From Pristionchus mayeri (lineage: Eukaryota > Nematoda > Chromadorea > Rhabditida > Neodiplogasteridae), in the NCBI GenBank assembly GCA_036245805.1, contig BTRK01000002.1, forward strand, positions 10,350,689 through 10,414,688: a stretch of 64,000 bases of DNA. Reading direction: 5' to 3'. Within the stretch, counting starts at the first letter, position 1. The number at the start of each line of letters is the position of its first letter. Shown here in pieces: positions 22,597-33,959 of this stretch. The notes below the pieces were generated by a model. It was not told the origin of the DNA. It was given only the letters and a program-made list of their open reading frames with translations, and searched no databases. The position numbers and the translations under genes were made by a program.

Positions 22597-23595
22597 ATGA
22601 ACGGCACGTCTGATCCATTCTTCGTGACCTTTCCGATGCTGAATTATTGTATCATTCATTTAAAATTTGAAAAATATGTGTAAAATGTAATTTTCATACT
22701 GAGAAAATACGCACATACATAGCGCAGTCGGTCAGAACGACCATCAGCATGTAGTAAATGATGTTTTGCAGTGCGGTATAGACACAGACAGGAGACTGCG
22801 CCTGCAATTAACGAATCAGTAATTAATAAACAGTTAGTAAGAAGTAAGAAGTAATCTGTAATTTGCATACAGAGATCCTTCGGGTATTCTAGAAATCGTT
22901 ATTTTGAGTTGAAGGGAGATTTTGGAACAATTTACTCATAATATTAGGTTGGTGCAAAAGTTTCGCTTCAAGGGATTTTTCAAGTTTTCTCATAAACATG
23001 TCACTACTCAGGCATTATTTGGAACATTTTTTGTGTACCACGACCATTGGTTTTATAGAACCGATCGTACGTCCACCGTCGGAAAAAATATTTATAACCG
23101 ACAAATAGCAAAATATCCGTTTTTTTTAATTTTTCGGGTATTAGACAAAAACTATCATAAAATTTATCTTTTGAAAAACTAATACATATCGGTTGTTGCT
23201 TCCACCGAACATTTGAAATGGTATCTAGTTTCGCAATCTCGTGGAAAACTTACGAGGATGAAAAGATCAATTTTCGATCAAATTTCGAGATCAGCACATT
23301 ATAAAGTTTGGCTCTGAGAGGAACAATGACTCTTTATTATATTAGGCGATGTGTGCAGTATACATCCCTTAATATTATAGAAAACCCATATCAAAGTTGC
23401 TCAAGATCGACGCAAAATATAGGACAAGGAATTAATTTTGAAGCGAAACTTTTGCACCAACCTGATACTTCTCGAATATGAAATGAAAAATACAGCCCAA
23501 CTAATAGAACTTACATCTCTAATGGCGCGTGAGATTGTCTCCAAATCGCATCCCTTCTTTTGCAATTCCGCCGCTAACTCGGCTAGTGATGTCAT
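22597..23595 (-). CDS. Small membrane protein, partial gene (right arm copy)
   Basis: Inverted copy of the gene at 21277-22275: exons 23515-23595, 22719-22801 and 22597-22638 on the minus strand. The encoded first exon is identical. It is likewise cut at the loop, so neither copy has a recognisable 3' end. Confidence 0.5.
22944..23465. mobile_element. Mariner-type MITE (right arm copy)
   Basis: Inverted copy of 21407-21928 produced with the arm, not an independent insertion. Confidence 0.8.
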
Positions 23596-24253
23596 CTAAA
23601 TATTTATCATTATTATTATAGCTAATCACCAAATTTGATTCAAGGAATATGTTACGTAACACACTAACTAAATGAAATCGATGGAAATACAAAGGGAGAC
23701 GCGTTATCTCCTACAGTACTAATTGAGGTCGCTAAAAATGACAAGGCTTTCCCCTTTTGGATATTTGATTATTTGGTATGTTTCAGGGAAAGAAATGGCA
23801 AATCATTCCGAGCGACAGGAGCCCAAAAATCGGGCCCCCAAAGCCTGAAAAGGGAAACCCTAAACATGGACGTAAACAGCGAGACAGTGAAAGAAAGCTA
23901 ATCTCTCTTACCAGTTCTTCAATTGGAAACTAGTTGAATGCAGCTGTCATCAAGTTTTCCATGCGGAAAAAATCAATTCTGATTTTTTATCTCAATTTTC
24001 ATTTTTCGATAATCAACTTGTTGTTGATTGATTTTATCCAATTTCTTTAATTCAATTACGTGCACTCTCACTCTCTCTTCCCCCTCCCCTCTCCTCCTCC
24101 TCCCCTCATTCACTCCCTTCCCTCTCGTACCGGGCTGCTGGCGCTCTCGGATTGAGTGAGTTTACCATGATTTTCTCTATTTTCTCTTTATTTTCTCCAA
24201 TGTTCGGCATATTTTTTCTATTTTTAAAAATCATTTAATTCCCAGGCAATGCG

Positions 24254-25111
24254 ATGTCCCAGTGCCTTTTTGCCCACGTTGTAGCCGCCGCCTTCGTAAT
24301 TATCGGTGAGCAAGTACAGTATCCAGCTACCGTAATCTGAATATTCCGTGGGATGCTGTAGAAGCAACACAGTAAATACCGTAGCCTTCAATCGATACTT
24401 GCAGGAGCGCTACTGGTGACCTACGTCCCGATGCACGCGTATCGCCGTCACCTGTGCGTATACCGTAACCACGGCCTACAGTATTCCGAAAGCTACCGTA
24501 ACCCAAATATTCGTTCAGGAACGACTCGCCCTTAAAGCACATGAAAACCGGCGATTTTTTCAACAACTTCAAAACATCGATCAGCGTAGGTGCCGATTAC
24601 TGTAACCTCGGGAATACTGTAACTGAATGGGTACCGTAGCCTCGAAATTAAGATACCTGATCGGTTACTGTAGTTTCGAGATTACTGTACCTGCATGGTT
24701 ACTGTAGCCACGGAGTTAGTGTATCTGGATACTGTATCCTGGGGGTTACAGTATTCTTCCAGCTGCCCGTCTGCAAGCACGAGTGCGCCGAGTACCCGAT
24801 CCTCTACGCGACGACGTGTGCTGAGCTAGGCGCCGTCCATGTACCGTAACCAGTCTACCGTAATCCTACCGTAATCCTACCTTAATCCTGCCGTAATCCT
24901 ATCCTTACCGCATTTCCTCAGATGCGCAGCCACAGTATGCAGTTAATGATAGGGTTACGGTAGGATTAGGACAAAATATTACTACAGTATATCTACCGTA
25001 TACCTATCGTATCGGCTTCCTCAGGTGCGCAATCACAGCAGTCAGTTCATGCTGCTGTACGAGGGCCCGCCGGACTGCTCGCTGCCCGGGTCGAAAGGCG
25101 CCAACGGCTGA
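24254..25111 (+). CDS. Small secreted or membrane protein, five exons, complete
   Basis: Exons 24254-24305, 24405-24453, 24519-24585, 24763-24840 and 25025-25111 join in perfect phase to a 110-residue protein ending at TGA. It starts MSQCLFAHVVAAAFVIIG, a hydrophobic signal or anchor that continues ALLVTYVPMHAYRRHL, then NDSPLKHMKTGDFFNNF, then LPVCKHECAEYPILYATTCA and a tail with PPDCSLPGS. Four Cys lie in the second half (CKHEC, TTC, PDC). I do not recognise the family. Introns are full of TACCGTAA/TACTGTAG words. A sequence at 24922-24950 resembles the start of exon 5 and may be a decayed duplicate of it. Confidence 0.65.
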
Positions 25112-25999
25112 GCGCCGACTACAGTAACCCCCTGGTGTGGCTACCGTAACCCACAATGACCTACCCATGAAACACGATTAAGAACCGTTCTGATAAACAA
25201 CTTCCGAACTGATCTCGTTTGTTGCTTACAAACACTACATCAGAGTCTGGATGGTCACGGGAATCATAACACTTATTGTAGGAGAATCAAAGGAGAAATT
25301 GATGTGAATGCTTTTGGAATTCATCCGCAATTTCATTGATATTCTATCATTTTCCGTTCAGAAACGGAGAGTCTTGAAGTTACTGAAGCACGTCACTTCT
25401 GATGTAGGTAACTGAAAACTTTGAGGAAGAGAACTGATCTGATCTTCGTTGTAGGAAATCTAACTCTCCTCCAATTTCAAGCATTTCATTTCCAAGATGA
25501 TTCGGTACCATCCCAAGACCCCTCTGAGATGAGGCTTTCGCAACGAAGATTCAACGAAGATTCGACATTCGCGAATCCAAGTGAAATATAAGATAGAAAT
25601 CAATAAGATAGAGTCAAAGATCAAGTTAGTAAAAAAGAAAAAGATCGTTCAAGGAGAGGCCACAAGAAAGAAGAGAGCAAGAAAGTCAACTGATCTGACA
25701 ACTGGCTGATCTGATCTACCCACACCCTGCCCATGATCTACCCATTGCATCCCATTCAATCCGAACTCAGAACACATATCGTTAACTCTATTCCTTTATC
25801 TTTTCCTCAAAGAGAGGCCAGCGGGACATTCAACGGCAAAGTACTATGACGGTAGAGGGTAGAGGGGGAGGCTGTAGACAGGCAAAGATTGGAGAGGGGA
25901 GGAGGGGTGAAAGAGCGTAGTTTGGGGAGGAAAAAAACTGAGGGAGAGACGGAGGGGTTGTAGCAATTACATTAAAACGATTAGCTCACAACGAGCAGC
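25112..25999. other. Intergenic, purine-rich tract
   Basis: No exon seen. A strongly purine-biased stretch (gggagaggggaggaggggtg and similar) occupies about 25850-25960, shortly downstream of the sperm protein gene. Confidence 0.4.
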
Positions 26000-26678
26000 T
26001 CAAGGGTTGTACTCGATGGGGAGGTTCTTTCTGCGGACCATGCCGTCTCCCTGGAACCACTCGCGGCGGAACTGCTTGGCGGCACCGTCGGGAGTGTTGG
26101 TCCACTCTATCGTGATGCGGTCGTTGTTCGTGTCCTGAAGAAAAAATGGCATCAGTGAATACGGTAGACTACGGTAGGGCACTGTAGATTACTGTAGCAC
26201 GACATGGCGTGGATTACTATGAACTAGGAGTACGGTAGACTATTGTTACTGTATGCTACATTACAACAAGGAATCGATTACGTAAACAAGGGTAGGGCTA
26301 GCAAGGTACGGTAGGACGCAGGGAGGGATACCGTACCTCCTGTCCGTAGGCGAAGGCGTCGCAGGAGACAGCGATGAGGGCGTTCTCCTTGGGGTCGAGG
26401 ACTCCGGCGGCGGGGTCGACTCCGAGTCTCTTCATGTTGGTCGTCTTGAAGGCCCATCCAATGCGACGAGCAGAAGAGTTGGTCACCTGGAAGGAGCAAG
26501 GTTACTGTAGGAAAGCGGGTTGGGCTACAGAACGAAGGGGAAGGGGACTCTACATTGGAGCCTACTCGACTGGAGGGGAGCAAGGTTACTGTGGAATGCG
26601 GTCGTCGTAGAGCGCGTTGAAGACGATCTTGGTGCCGGGCTGGGTGGCGATGTCGCCGGGCGGGACGGACTGGGCCAT
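26000..26678 (-). pseudogene. msp: Major sperm protein gene, damaged in exon 1
   Basis: Exon 1 (26678 down to about 26590) reads [20 protein letters not shown] then NALYDD. Exon 2 (26337-26486) reads [20 protein letters not shown] through [20 protein letters not shown]. Exon 3 (26000-26134) reads [20 protein letters not shown] to NLPIEYNP and stop. This is MSP, the self-assembling 127-residue cytoskeletal and signalling protein of nematode sperm. After YDD the usual KHTYHIK block is missing and no donor in the right phase exists: the only nearby GT, in CCACAgtaacc, would bring in a TGA. The word ggagcaaggttactgt occurs at both 26490 and 26578, so a small deletion or duplication across the exon 1-intron junction is likely. 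Exons 2 and 3 are undamaged. Confidence 0.8.
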
Positions 26679-26722
26679 GATGAGAGCTTGACTGATTGTG
26701 AGGAGAGCGCCGGCCAGAGAGG

Positions 26723-26730
26723 TATTTATA
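26723..26730 (-). promoter_or_regulatory. TATA-like box of the msp gene
   Basis: The minus strand reads TATAAATA about 45 bases upstream of the msp ATG, a suitable place for a core promoter element. Confidence 0.4.
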
Positions 26731-26739
26731 GTCAGAAAT

Positions 26740-27536
26740 GACATGCTAATGAACTATTTTTTGTTGAAAACTACACGTAAACGACCACATTGCATCGGAT
26801 AATGGAACTGTCAACAAGGGATTAGAAAAACGTAAACATGTTTGTTTCCCTAGATTGGCCGAGCAAACCAAATGTTCAAAGTTGCTCCACAAAGATCGAA
26901 AAGATCATCAGCGTTGTGATTCATAGTTTGCAACGCACCCTGATCATCCCTTCTTTATTATTAGCAATATCACATGTGGGAATGATCTACAACAGAGCGA
27001 GCGAAAGAAACAAGAAGAACGATGTATGTAACAATGTAAATAATATGTGATAAGAAGCTATTCTAGCTAACACAAAAAACTAATAGCACATTGAATCTGA
27101 TCAGGGATCAGGGTGAGAAAGTATTAAACATTTAAAATGCTACAGTAGTATCAGGCCATAAACAACCAAAAAGACATGCGAGCAATCCCCGATCTACTGC
27201 ACAAACTAACGAAGGGGTAGAGCTAGAGGATACAAACTGTAACAGGGACAAACTCCATCTACAGTAATCCAGACTCAAAAGTCAACATGCAAATGGGAGA
27301 AGGCAGTATGATACACTGTGTACAATTATTCAACATCATTTGAGTACAGTAGCTTAGCACCGTAAAAACGAGTGTAAACATGTGAAAACATTGGTAAACT
27401 AGGTTAGCAAACTACGAATCTTCTATTAGGCTATATCTAGCATGAGTCAGTAAGTAAAATGTACATATTAGAGGGAACGAGTTATGTGTGTTATGGTGGT
27501 GCGAGTGTGGGATACGGTAGTCGACGTATCCCCCGC
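26740..27536. other. No gene recognised
   Basis: AT-rich spacer between the msp promoter and the 3' end of the nanos gene, with scattered TACAGTA words. It presumably holds the nanos 3' UTR next to 27537. Confidence 0.4.
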
Positions 27537-30500
27537 TTAGATAGAGAAACTGCGGGATCGCTTCTCCTTCGGCACGAAGGTGAGCTCGGTCTTGGACAGC
27601 GGACAGTGCCTACAATGAACGAATTGGTGCCAGTGCGTAAGGATGCGACGTTTCCCAAACCGCACCATCCTACTACACCACGAGCACTCACGATTCGGTG
27701 TGGTTGTCCTTGCCGAAGGCGTTGCAGAGGCGACACGCCGGCAGAGCCTGGAGATATAAATATAATCAAATCGGTTATCGTATCAAGGTATCGTAAGCTA
27801 CAGTAATTGTGTGTACCTACAGTAACCCTCCCCCTATAACACACCGCGAGAACGGGGCAGTGGTACTTGTTGTGTCCGTAGTGGGGCTTGCAGACGCTGA
27901 GGCAGTAGGAGCAATCCTAAAACCGATAGATAACTATTACTATCTTGCTTGTTTAGAAATGCAAAATGAACAGTCCCTAGTCCGTTACCACCCTTCAAAA
28001 TCTTCTTCAAGACTTCTTTACATTTTCTTTGTTATCATTTTCACCCCTACCACATTACAAATATAAAGTAACACGCAAAGATTTCACCGGACTCCATCGT
28101 AACCCCAAATAGATACCACACAATTGCATTTTCATGTGGCTGCTGATATTCTCTCCCGTAATATGCCGTCCAACTGTTGCTATTCGAATATGATGGTTCA
28201 ATCATGTTTTCACCCGCATCGCACACATATCAGTCGAGTATTATACATCATACCGTAATTCCGGTGAGCTACCGTACTCTACCATAGCTACCGTACCGTT
28301 GCAGTTCCGCTCGATCCGCGGCTGCTCCCCAGCGAGCTGTCGTTGCTGGAGACACTCGCGTGACGACGGGACGACGAGGACGAAGTGTTGTTGTTGTTGT
28401 TGGCGGTGGTGGTGGGGCGTGCACGGCGATCAGGCGGAGCCTTCTGACAATTGGGAAATAGCAGAAAGTCACTGCACCCAGTGCACCACACCACGCACCT
28501 GATCCATCAGCCACTGATTGCGCACAAACTGCGGCACGGAATTGATGAGGGCGTCAGCGGGCTGATCGGCCCAGCGTACCGAGCGAGAGCCGAAGGGGGG
28601 AGAGGCGACCAGTCCCTACAAACATTTAAAAAAATACCTATACATATATATAAAGCGCAATTCCATCCGTAAGCCCAGTTTGCGAAACAGTTGCGAGACA
28701 GTTGCGAGAAAGAAATGTGGAGGGAGAGATCGCGCATCAACAAGTTTCGAAACGAGTGATTACGAAACCTACTCCGCTAGGACGGGGCCCCCTCTGGTGT
28801 AGTCGCACAAGTTGTAAACAAGTGCAAAACAAGTATAGAACTAGTATGTGTACAAGTTGTAAACAAGCACCCTTCTCCCTACGCTCACTGTTTTACAACT
28901 TGCTTTTCTCGGTTGCTTGTTTACAACTTGTAAACTTATTACTTGTTCACAATTTGTAAATTTTATAACTTGTTTGCAACTTGCAAACTTTAGCGTAGGG
29001 AGAGGGGTGCTTGTTTACAACTTGTGCACATACTTGTTCTATACTTGTTTTGCACTTGTTGACAACTTGTGCGCGCACACCAGAGCCCGCCGAGGGAGGG
29101 GGGCAGCCGGACTAGTTATTAAAATACAACAAAAATTTTAAAAAAATCTAACGGGTTAGTTCCAGTAATGAGCTGGCCCCAACCTAGATATACAACAAAA
29201 CATCGAGTTCAGAAGGGCATTGACTGGATGCAATAATGTATTGAAAACATTTAATGCCGTGTCATGATATCAAAAAGGTACACTAGTCCGATTTCACGTT
29301 GTGTGTAGGTACAGTAACCAAATAGTGTAGTGTACCTACAGTATCCCTCCCTCATACCTGTCCAATGGGCGCGAGCACAGGAGCGATGCCCAGACCGCCC
29401 GGGTACATCTGCAGCTCGAGCAGCGGCTGCGGCTGCTGCGTGAAGCGCGGCGCCTGACGCGAGGGAGCGGACGACGGAGCGTATGACGCGTCGCCGCGCG
29501 CACGCGGACGACACTCAATCAGAGGGAACGACGACGGCGGGTGGACGGGCATGAACTCGATGCTGGAATTCATTCTTATATACCAGTTGCAATAAAAAAA
29601 CATTGTATTGATTATTCATTTAAAAAATTGAAACGCTAATATCACATGCGCTGCCCACTCCACTTGCTGATAAATTACCAAGCGCACTACTCAAAGGATT
29701 CTATTAAGCGATACAAAAGCGATGCAAGATTGATTATACCAACTGTGGAGCGCAAATCCTACTCATTGCACTATCGGTTAACTTTGACGTGCAAATCACT
29801 AAGAGATCATAACCATTCTATTTCGACTAATCAGTAAGCATTTAAAAAAATTAAACACTTTTGAAACACTAATACTACCCATTGCCCTCTCGAATACATT
29901 TGGCTAAATTTAGAACTACCAGTGAAACACCAATCACGATACACTAAAAAAATTGAAATTTTGAAACTAAAACAATTTCTAGAGGACAGAACTGACTCAA
30001 CATAAAATAATGCGCTTAGCGAGTCTTAAATAACTATTTACACAATACAATGGACATTAAAATGTTGATTTTATAAAACTTGCAGCAAAATCGAAAACGC
30101 TGCTCAAAAGGATGAATTTAGAACAATCAATGAAGTACCAGACAGCAAGCGCACTCCTCAAATATTTCTATAAAATTTGAAATAAATTTAAAATGCTTCA
30201 AAAAATAAATCTAGTTTCTCTAAAATCATTAAATGAAGCAGCTCAACTGTGAAGAAATGCGCATCGTGTGTAATAAACCAATCATTAGAATATTGATCGC
30301 AAAAAGTTCTAGATATAAAAAAAACAGACAAAAATCGGTGACACTGCTCGCTACACTATCAATTTAGAAGGACTAGAGAAGCATCAATCTCCAGGCACAT
30401 TCCTCAACGTTTCCACGGAGGTCTAGAGATAGGAATCTGGGTGTGCAAAAATTTTACGGTCTCTTCAGTCCGCATACTCTCTCACCGGTCAGACAGTGCG

Positions 30501-33500
30501 AGAGAGTGTGCGGAATGAAGAGACCGTAAAATTTTTGCACAACCCTAATAGGAATGTAGCGACATAGGAATGCGAATGCGATTCCGATGATGATTACTTC
30601 CTACATCAACTCCCGCTACCGTAACCACCTACCGTACCTCGTGCGGCGCTCGGTGTGACGCGGCGCGGTCCCGAAGTATTCACGCGTCGGGCGTCCAGTC
30701 TGCGGGGCCCAGTCGACATCCCTTCCGAACTGACCCGGAGAACGCAGGCTCTCCGACAGCGAGAACGAATCCTGAAATGGGAGGGGATTACGGTAGGAAA
30801 CGGTATTTCGTCACTTCTTGGATAGTTTGCCCACCCAAAACTCTCTCCTATCATTTCTCATCCCCCCCATTGTAAAGGGGTTGAGTGACCGAAAACCAGG
30901 GAGATATCTAGAAATGAATGGGGTCGGAGGTAATTATTCAAGGAGTGCCGGAATTTCAATTTCGCTGGCACTACTTCACAAGGCCAGATCGCTGGCACCC
31001 ACGCATAAGCAGTAGGCTAAACATAAATTGCTCTAGCGCGTCGTTTCGCTCCGCGTTAGAGAGTCAACCCTATCAGTTAATCCCCTCATCCTATCAGTTA
31101 AATAAAATCTTCTGACCCTAAAGCCAACCCCCCCCCCCTTTTCCATCGAAAAACGACAAAGTGACTGGCTCGAAGAGCAATGTTCGCGCGTGAAATTAAA
31201 CTCTCATAAGTGATTATCCCTATATAAAGGCAGACAAACTTCGAGAAAAGATACCACGGTCTCCTTATTCTATTCACATATTCGCCACTTTACAGTCCAG
31301 GAGAGTCAGAACAATGACGAGATCGCGGTATCGTTTATCCGGTTTTGCAACGTACGATGCGCGACACGTTTGTGAAGCTGCGCCGCCACGCACTCCTCAT
31401 GTTTTATTATTATTATTATTATTATTATTACTCGCCGTAGATGGATACTCAGAGAGAGTGTTCGAGCAAGGAGTGCGTGGCTGTGCCGCTTCACAAAAAT
31501 GGAGCGCATCATGCGTGGAAAAATCGGAGCAATCAAAGCCTAATCCTCACAAGGGATATGTGCTTGCAACCAACCCCAAAGCCATCGTCGGCCATCTGCT
31601 GACGCGACTCGTTCAGTGAGGCGTTGTTGGGCGAGAAGTGCGAGGATCTGTCCTGCAACGAAGGGGAATTACGGTAGCCGATGGACGAGAACGGAGTTAA
31701 GCATGCAAGGAATCACGAGAAACCAAACAGAATTTTTTGAACTCGTTCATAAACAACTAAGTCGAAAATTTAGCCGTTATATTTAGAATAGTTGAGTAAC
31801 CAACCCCAAAGCCGCCTTCCGACACCTGCAGCGGCGCTCCATTCAGCGATGAGTAGTTGGGCGAGAAGGACGAGAATGCGTCCTACGAGGAAGAGTAGGT
31901 TACGGTGGGATACTGTATTCACACTAAACTACTTTTCACATAACATCTATTTGGAATATACAGTAGTCCAGCAGCACTAAACCTATTTTTTACATCAACC
32001 AACCCTGTAGCCGCCCTCAGACATCTGCTGACGTCCCTCGCTCGGCGAGTTGATGGGTGTGCAGGGCAGGAATGCGTCCTGTGAAGAAGATAGATTACGG
32101 TAAGATACTGTATTACGAAATGCACAGTAATCATAGGTGGGCGGGGGTTGACGCTGGAAATCGAAAACCTGGGGTGTTTAGGGGGGGGGGGGGGGGGTGA
32201 TCGTAAATGATCGTTTTTGTGACAAAATTTTTCAAAAACCGGGGGTGTTTCACAGCTGGCTTCGATGGTGCCCACCTATGACAGTAATCCATCTGAACTA
32301 ACCCTAGGCGAGTGGTTGGGCGACGAGAGGACGTTCGCGGCTGCCTGCTGATGCTGCGGCTGCTGCTGCAGGGGAGAGATCGTCGACGACCTCGGCGGAC
32401 CGCTCGGGACCATGCTGCAAGGATACGGTAGTAAGTACAGTAACTTGCAATGATGAGAGGATATGGTACCCGCGCAATCATCACGTAAAGATACAGTAAC
32501 CGCCTCAGGACTAAAGTAAACAGATATTTTTACCAAGTTAAAAGTGGTGCTTGTCAGAAATCTATGTACATTACAAGGATCAAGGAATCATCAGCACGTG
32601 CAAAACATCAAGGAATGATCGTACTGAGCAAGTTGTCTGCGACATGAGTTGTTAAACATGACGAACCAGGTATTCTGAAGGATAAATGTTTGGGAAGGTT
32701 ACTTTATTGGGTAATGAGCTCTTGTGCTGAAACCCAGATCGAATAGCGTCGAGTAAGGTTTGGCATAGGAAATAGGGTAGTTAGCGTACATTATTTCTAA
32801 GAATAACGACAATCTTAAGATACAAATTACGAATTGACCCATGAAGGCGCATTGAAACACTAAAAAAGAGTAAAAAGTGTAGATCTGGGCTTCAGCGCAA
32901 GAGACAGGTAATGTACAGTAGTCTCCCTATGAATCCCGACCCTGAGAAGCCTAAGCTCGATCCTAAGCTGACTAGGTAATGACTCTAAGCAACCAAAGCC
33001 TGATTCTCAGCGCGTTCTAAGGAATTAATAACTGAGCCTATCTCACACGCTAAAGTAAAGAATGATAGTTATGCAATGCTAAAAATCATCAGAACGATTG
33101 GAAGTTTGCACGATTTTTCCAGCAGACAAACATCCGATTTTCACGGTGATTGTTAACGCCACATTAATCGATTAAATGACGATACCTGAACGCGCTTACT
33201 CCGAACACTCTCTGGTGCACCCACTCCCAAAGAAACCTTACCTAATACATCCCAAGCTCAACGAAACCTAAGCAATATACGCCTGATCCTAAGCAATCCA
33301 AAATCGGCAGAGCATGCACATCCGTCCTACTTCTGTCTTAAGCATGAAGACAAATTGTTAAGTGTCAAATTACCTGAACGCGCGCACTCCGACCACTAGC
33401 TGGCGCATCATTGCATCGTAGTTGCGCGCGCGTACGCGGTCCTCGCGCTGCGTAACGAATGGCGAAACGCCGCCGCCGCCGCTGATGTTGTTGTTGCGCT

Positions 33501-33522
33501 GAGCGCTCTCGAATCCCTCCAT
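27537..33522 (-). CDS. nos: Nanos-type zinc finger protein
   Basis: Twelve phase-compatible exons give 435 residues: 33374-33522, 32303-32414, 32004-32078, 31805-31882, 31575-31652, 30638-30771, 29358-29574, 28499-28615, 28297-28443, 27845-27916, 27692-27747 and 27537-27609. Nanos proteins are germline translational repressors that act with Pumilio/FBF. The C-terminal domain (residues 371-417) reads CSYCLSVCKPHYGHNKYHC then CRLCNAFGKDNHTESHCPL. The second finger has the canonical C-x2-C-x7-H-x4-C spacing with the HT and CPL signature; the first is shorter than usual. The N-terminal 370 residues are Ser/Pro/Gln/Asn-rich and probably disordered (poly-Gln around residue 70, poly-Asn and poly-Ser before the fingers). 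The start ATG follows gcag directly. An extra 5' exon at 33653-33747 is possible. Exons 3-5 are tandem duplicates. Confidence 0.85.
28791..29088. mobile_element. MITE in a nanos intron, ends CTCTGGTGT
   Basis: Inverted arms of about 90 bp from ctctggtgt to acaccagag. Internally it repeats caagttgtaaacaag in both orientations (caacttgt..acaagttg), plus the shared words ctccctacgct and agcgtagggag. No clear target duplication. Confidence 0.7.
30443..30540. repeat. Hairpin element with CACCGGTCAGA loop
   Basis: Arms of about 41 bp (gtgcaaaaattttacggtct... and its complement) around the loop accggtcagacagtgc, in a nanos intron. It shares the central tctcaccggtcaga with the hairpin at 40306-40423. 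Confidence 0.75.
31350..31516. repeat. Inverted repeat enclosing an ATT microsatellite
   Basis: Arms of about 45 bp (ttgtgaagctgcgccgccac, then gcactcct, against aggagtgcgtggctgtgccg, then cttcac) with a (ATT)n tract in the loop, in a nanos intron. Probably another MITE remnant. Confidence 0.65.
32133..32280. mobile_element. 148-bp insertion with 9-bp flanking duplication
   Basis: Ends ataggtgggc and gcccacctat, with a run of about 17 G inside. It is flanked by acagtaatc at 32124-32132 and 32281-32289. The duplication is exact but this word is common in these introns, so the target-site claim is moderate. Located between nanos exons 2 and 3. Confidence 0.55.
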
Positions 33523-33959
33523 CTGCAAGCATTATCGATTTACATTTATATTTTTACAAAAATATCCATATTTTTGCCCAGTTTTCACTAAATTTGGGCA
33601 CAAACTCGTCAAAAATTCAGAAAAAAACAGGAGAACAAGCAGAAAAACTCACGTTCCGATAGGCGGTAGTTCGCGCTGATGGGCGGGACGGGGCGTACGA
33701 TGGGTAGATCAATCGAGGAATAGCGCAGCCGACTACCGTCCCCAGGACTGCAAAGGGATTCGATGAGGAAACATTCGAGAAAAGGACGCGAATGGATAAC
33801 GGATATTGCAAAAATCGAACAAAAATATAAGAAATGAGCCAGTGAAGGAATTATGCACAGGAAAAGCTCGCGCAATAAAATTAGACTTGAATTAGACAAA
33901 ATCGATGGCTAAAACGCAAGAAAAAATTAGCGCAGCTACGAATATCCGAGAGAGCAAAT

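Larger units (their letters stand above)
20864..24008. repeat. Palindrome with 1.5-kb arms carrying gene exons
   Basis: Left arm 20864-22371 and right arm 22501-24008 are inverted copies (positions sum to 44872) with very few differences. The 129-base loop contains the perfect 28-base GC-rich palindrome at 22449-22476 and a second half copy directly after it. Both arms hold the exons of a small membrane-protein gene and a mariner-type MITE, so the MITE was already present when the arms were duplicated. Confidence 0.9.

Noticed and set aside
28269..28514. Alternative open frames over the Asn/Ser-rich nanos exon
   Set aside because: Only the frame that joins exons 8 and 10 in phase 0 leads to the zinc fingers; the others are shadows.
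31395..31435. (ATT)n microsatellite as an independent feature
   Set aside because: It is the loop of an inverted repeat and has no evident separate role.
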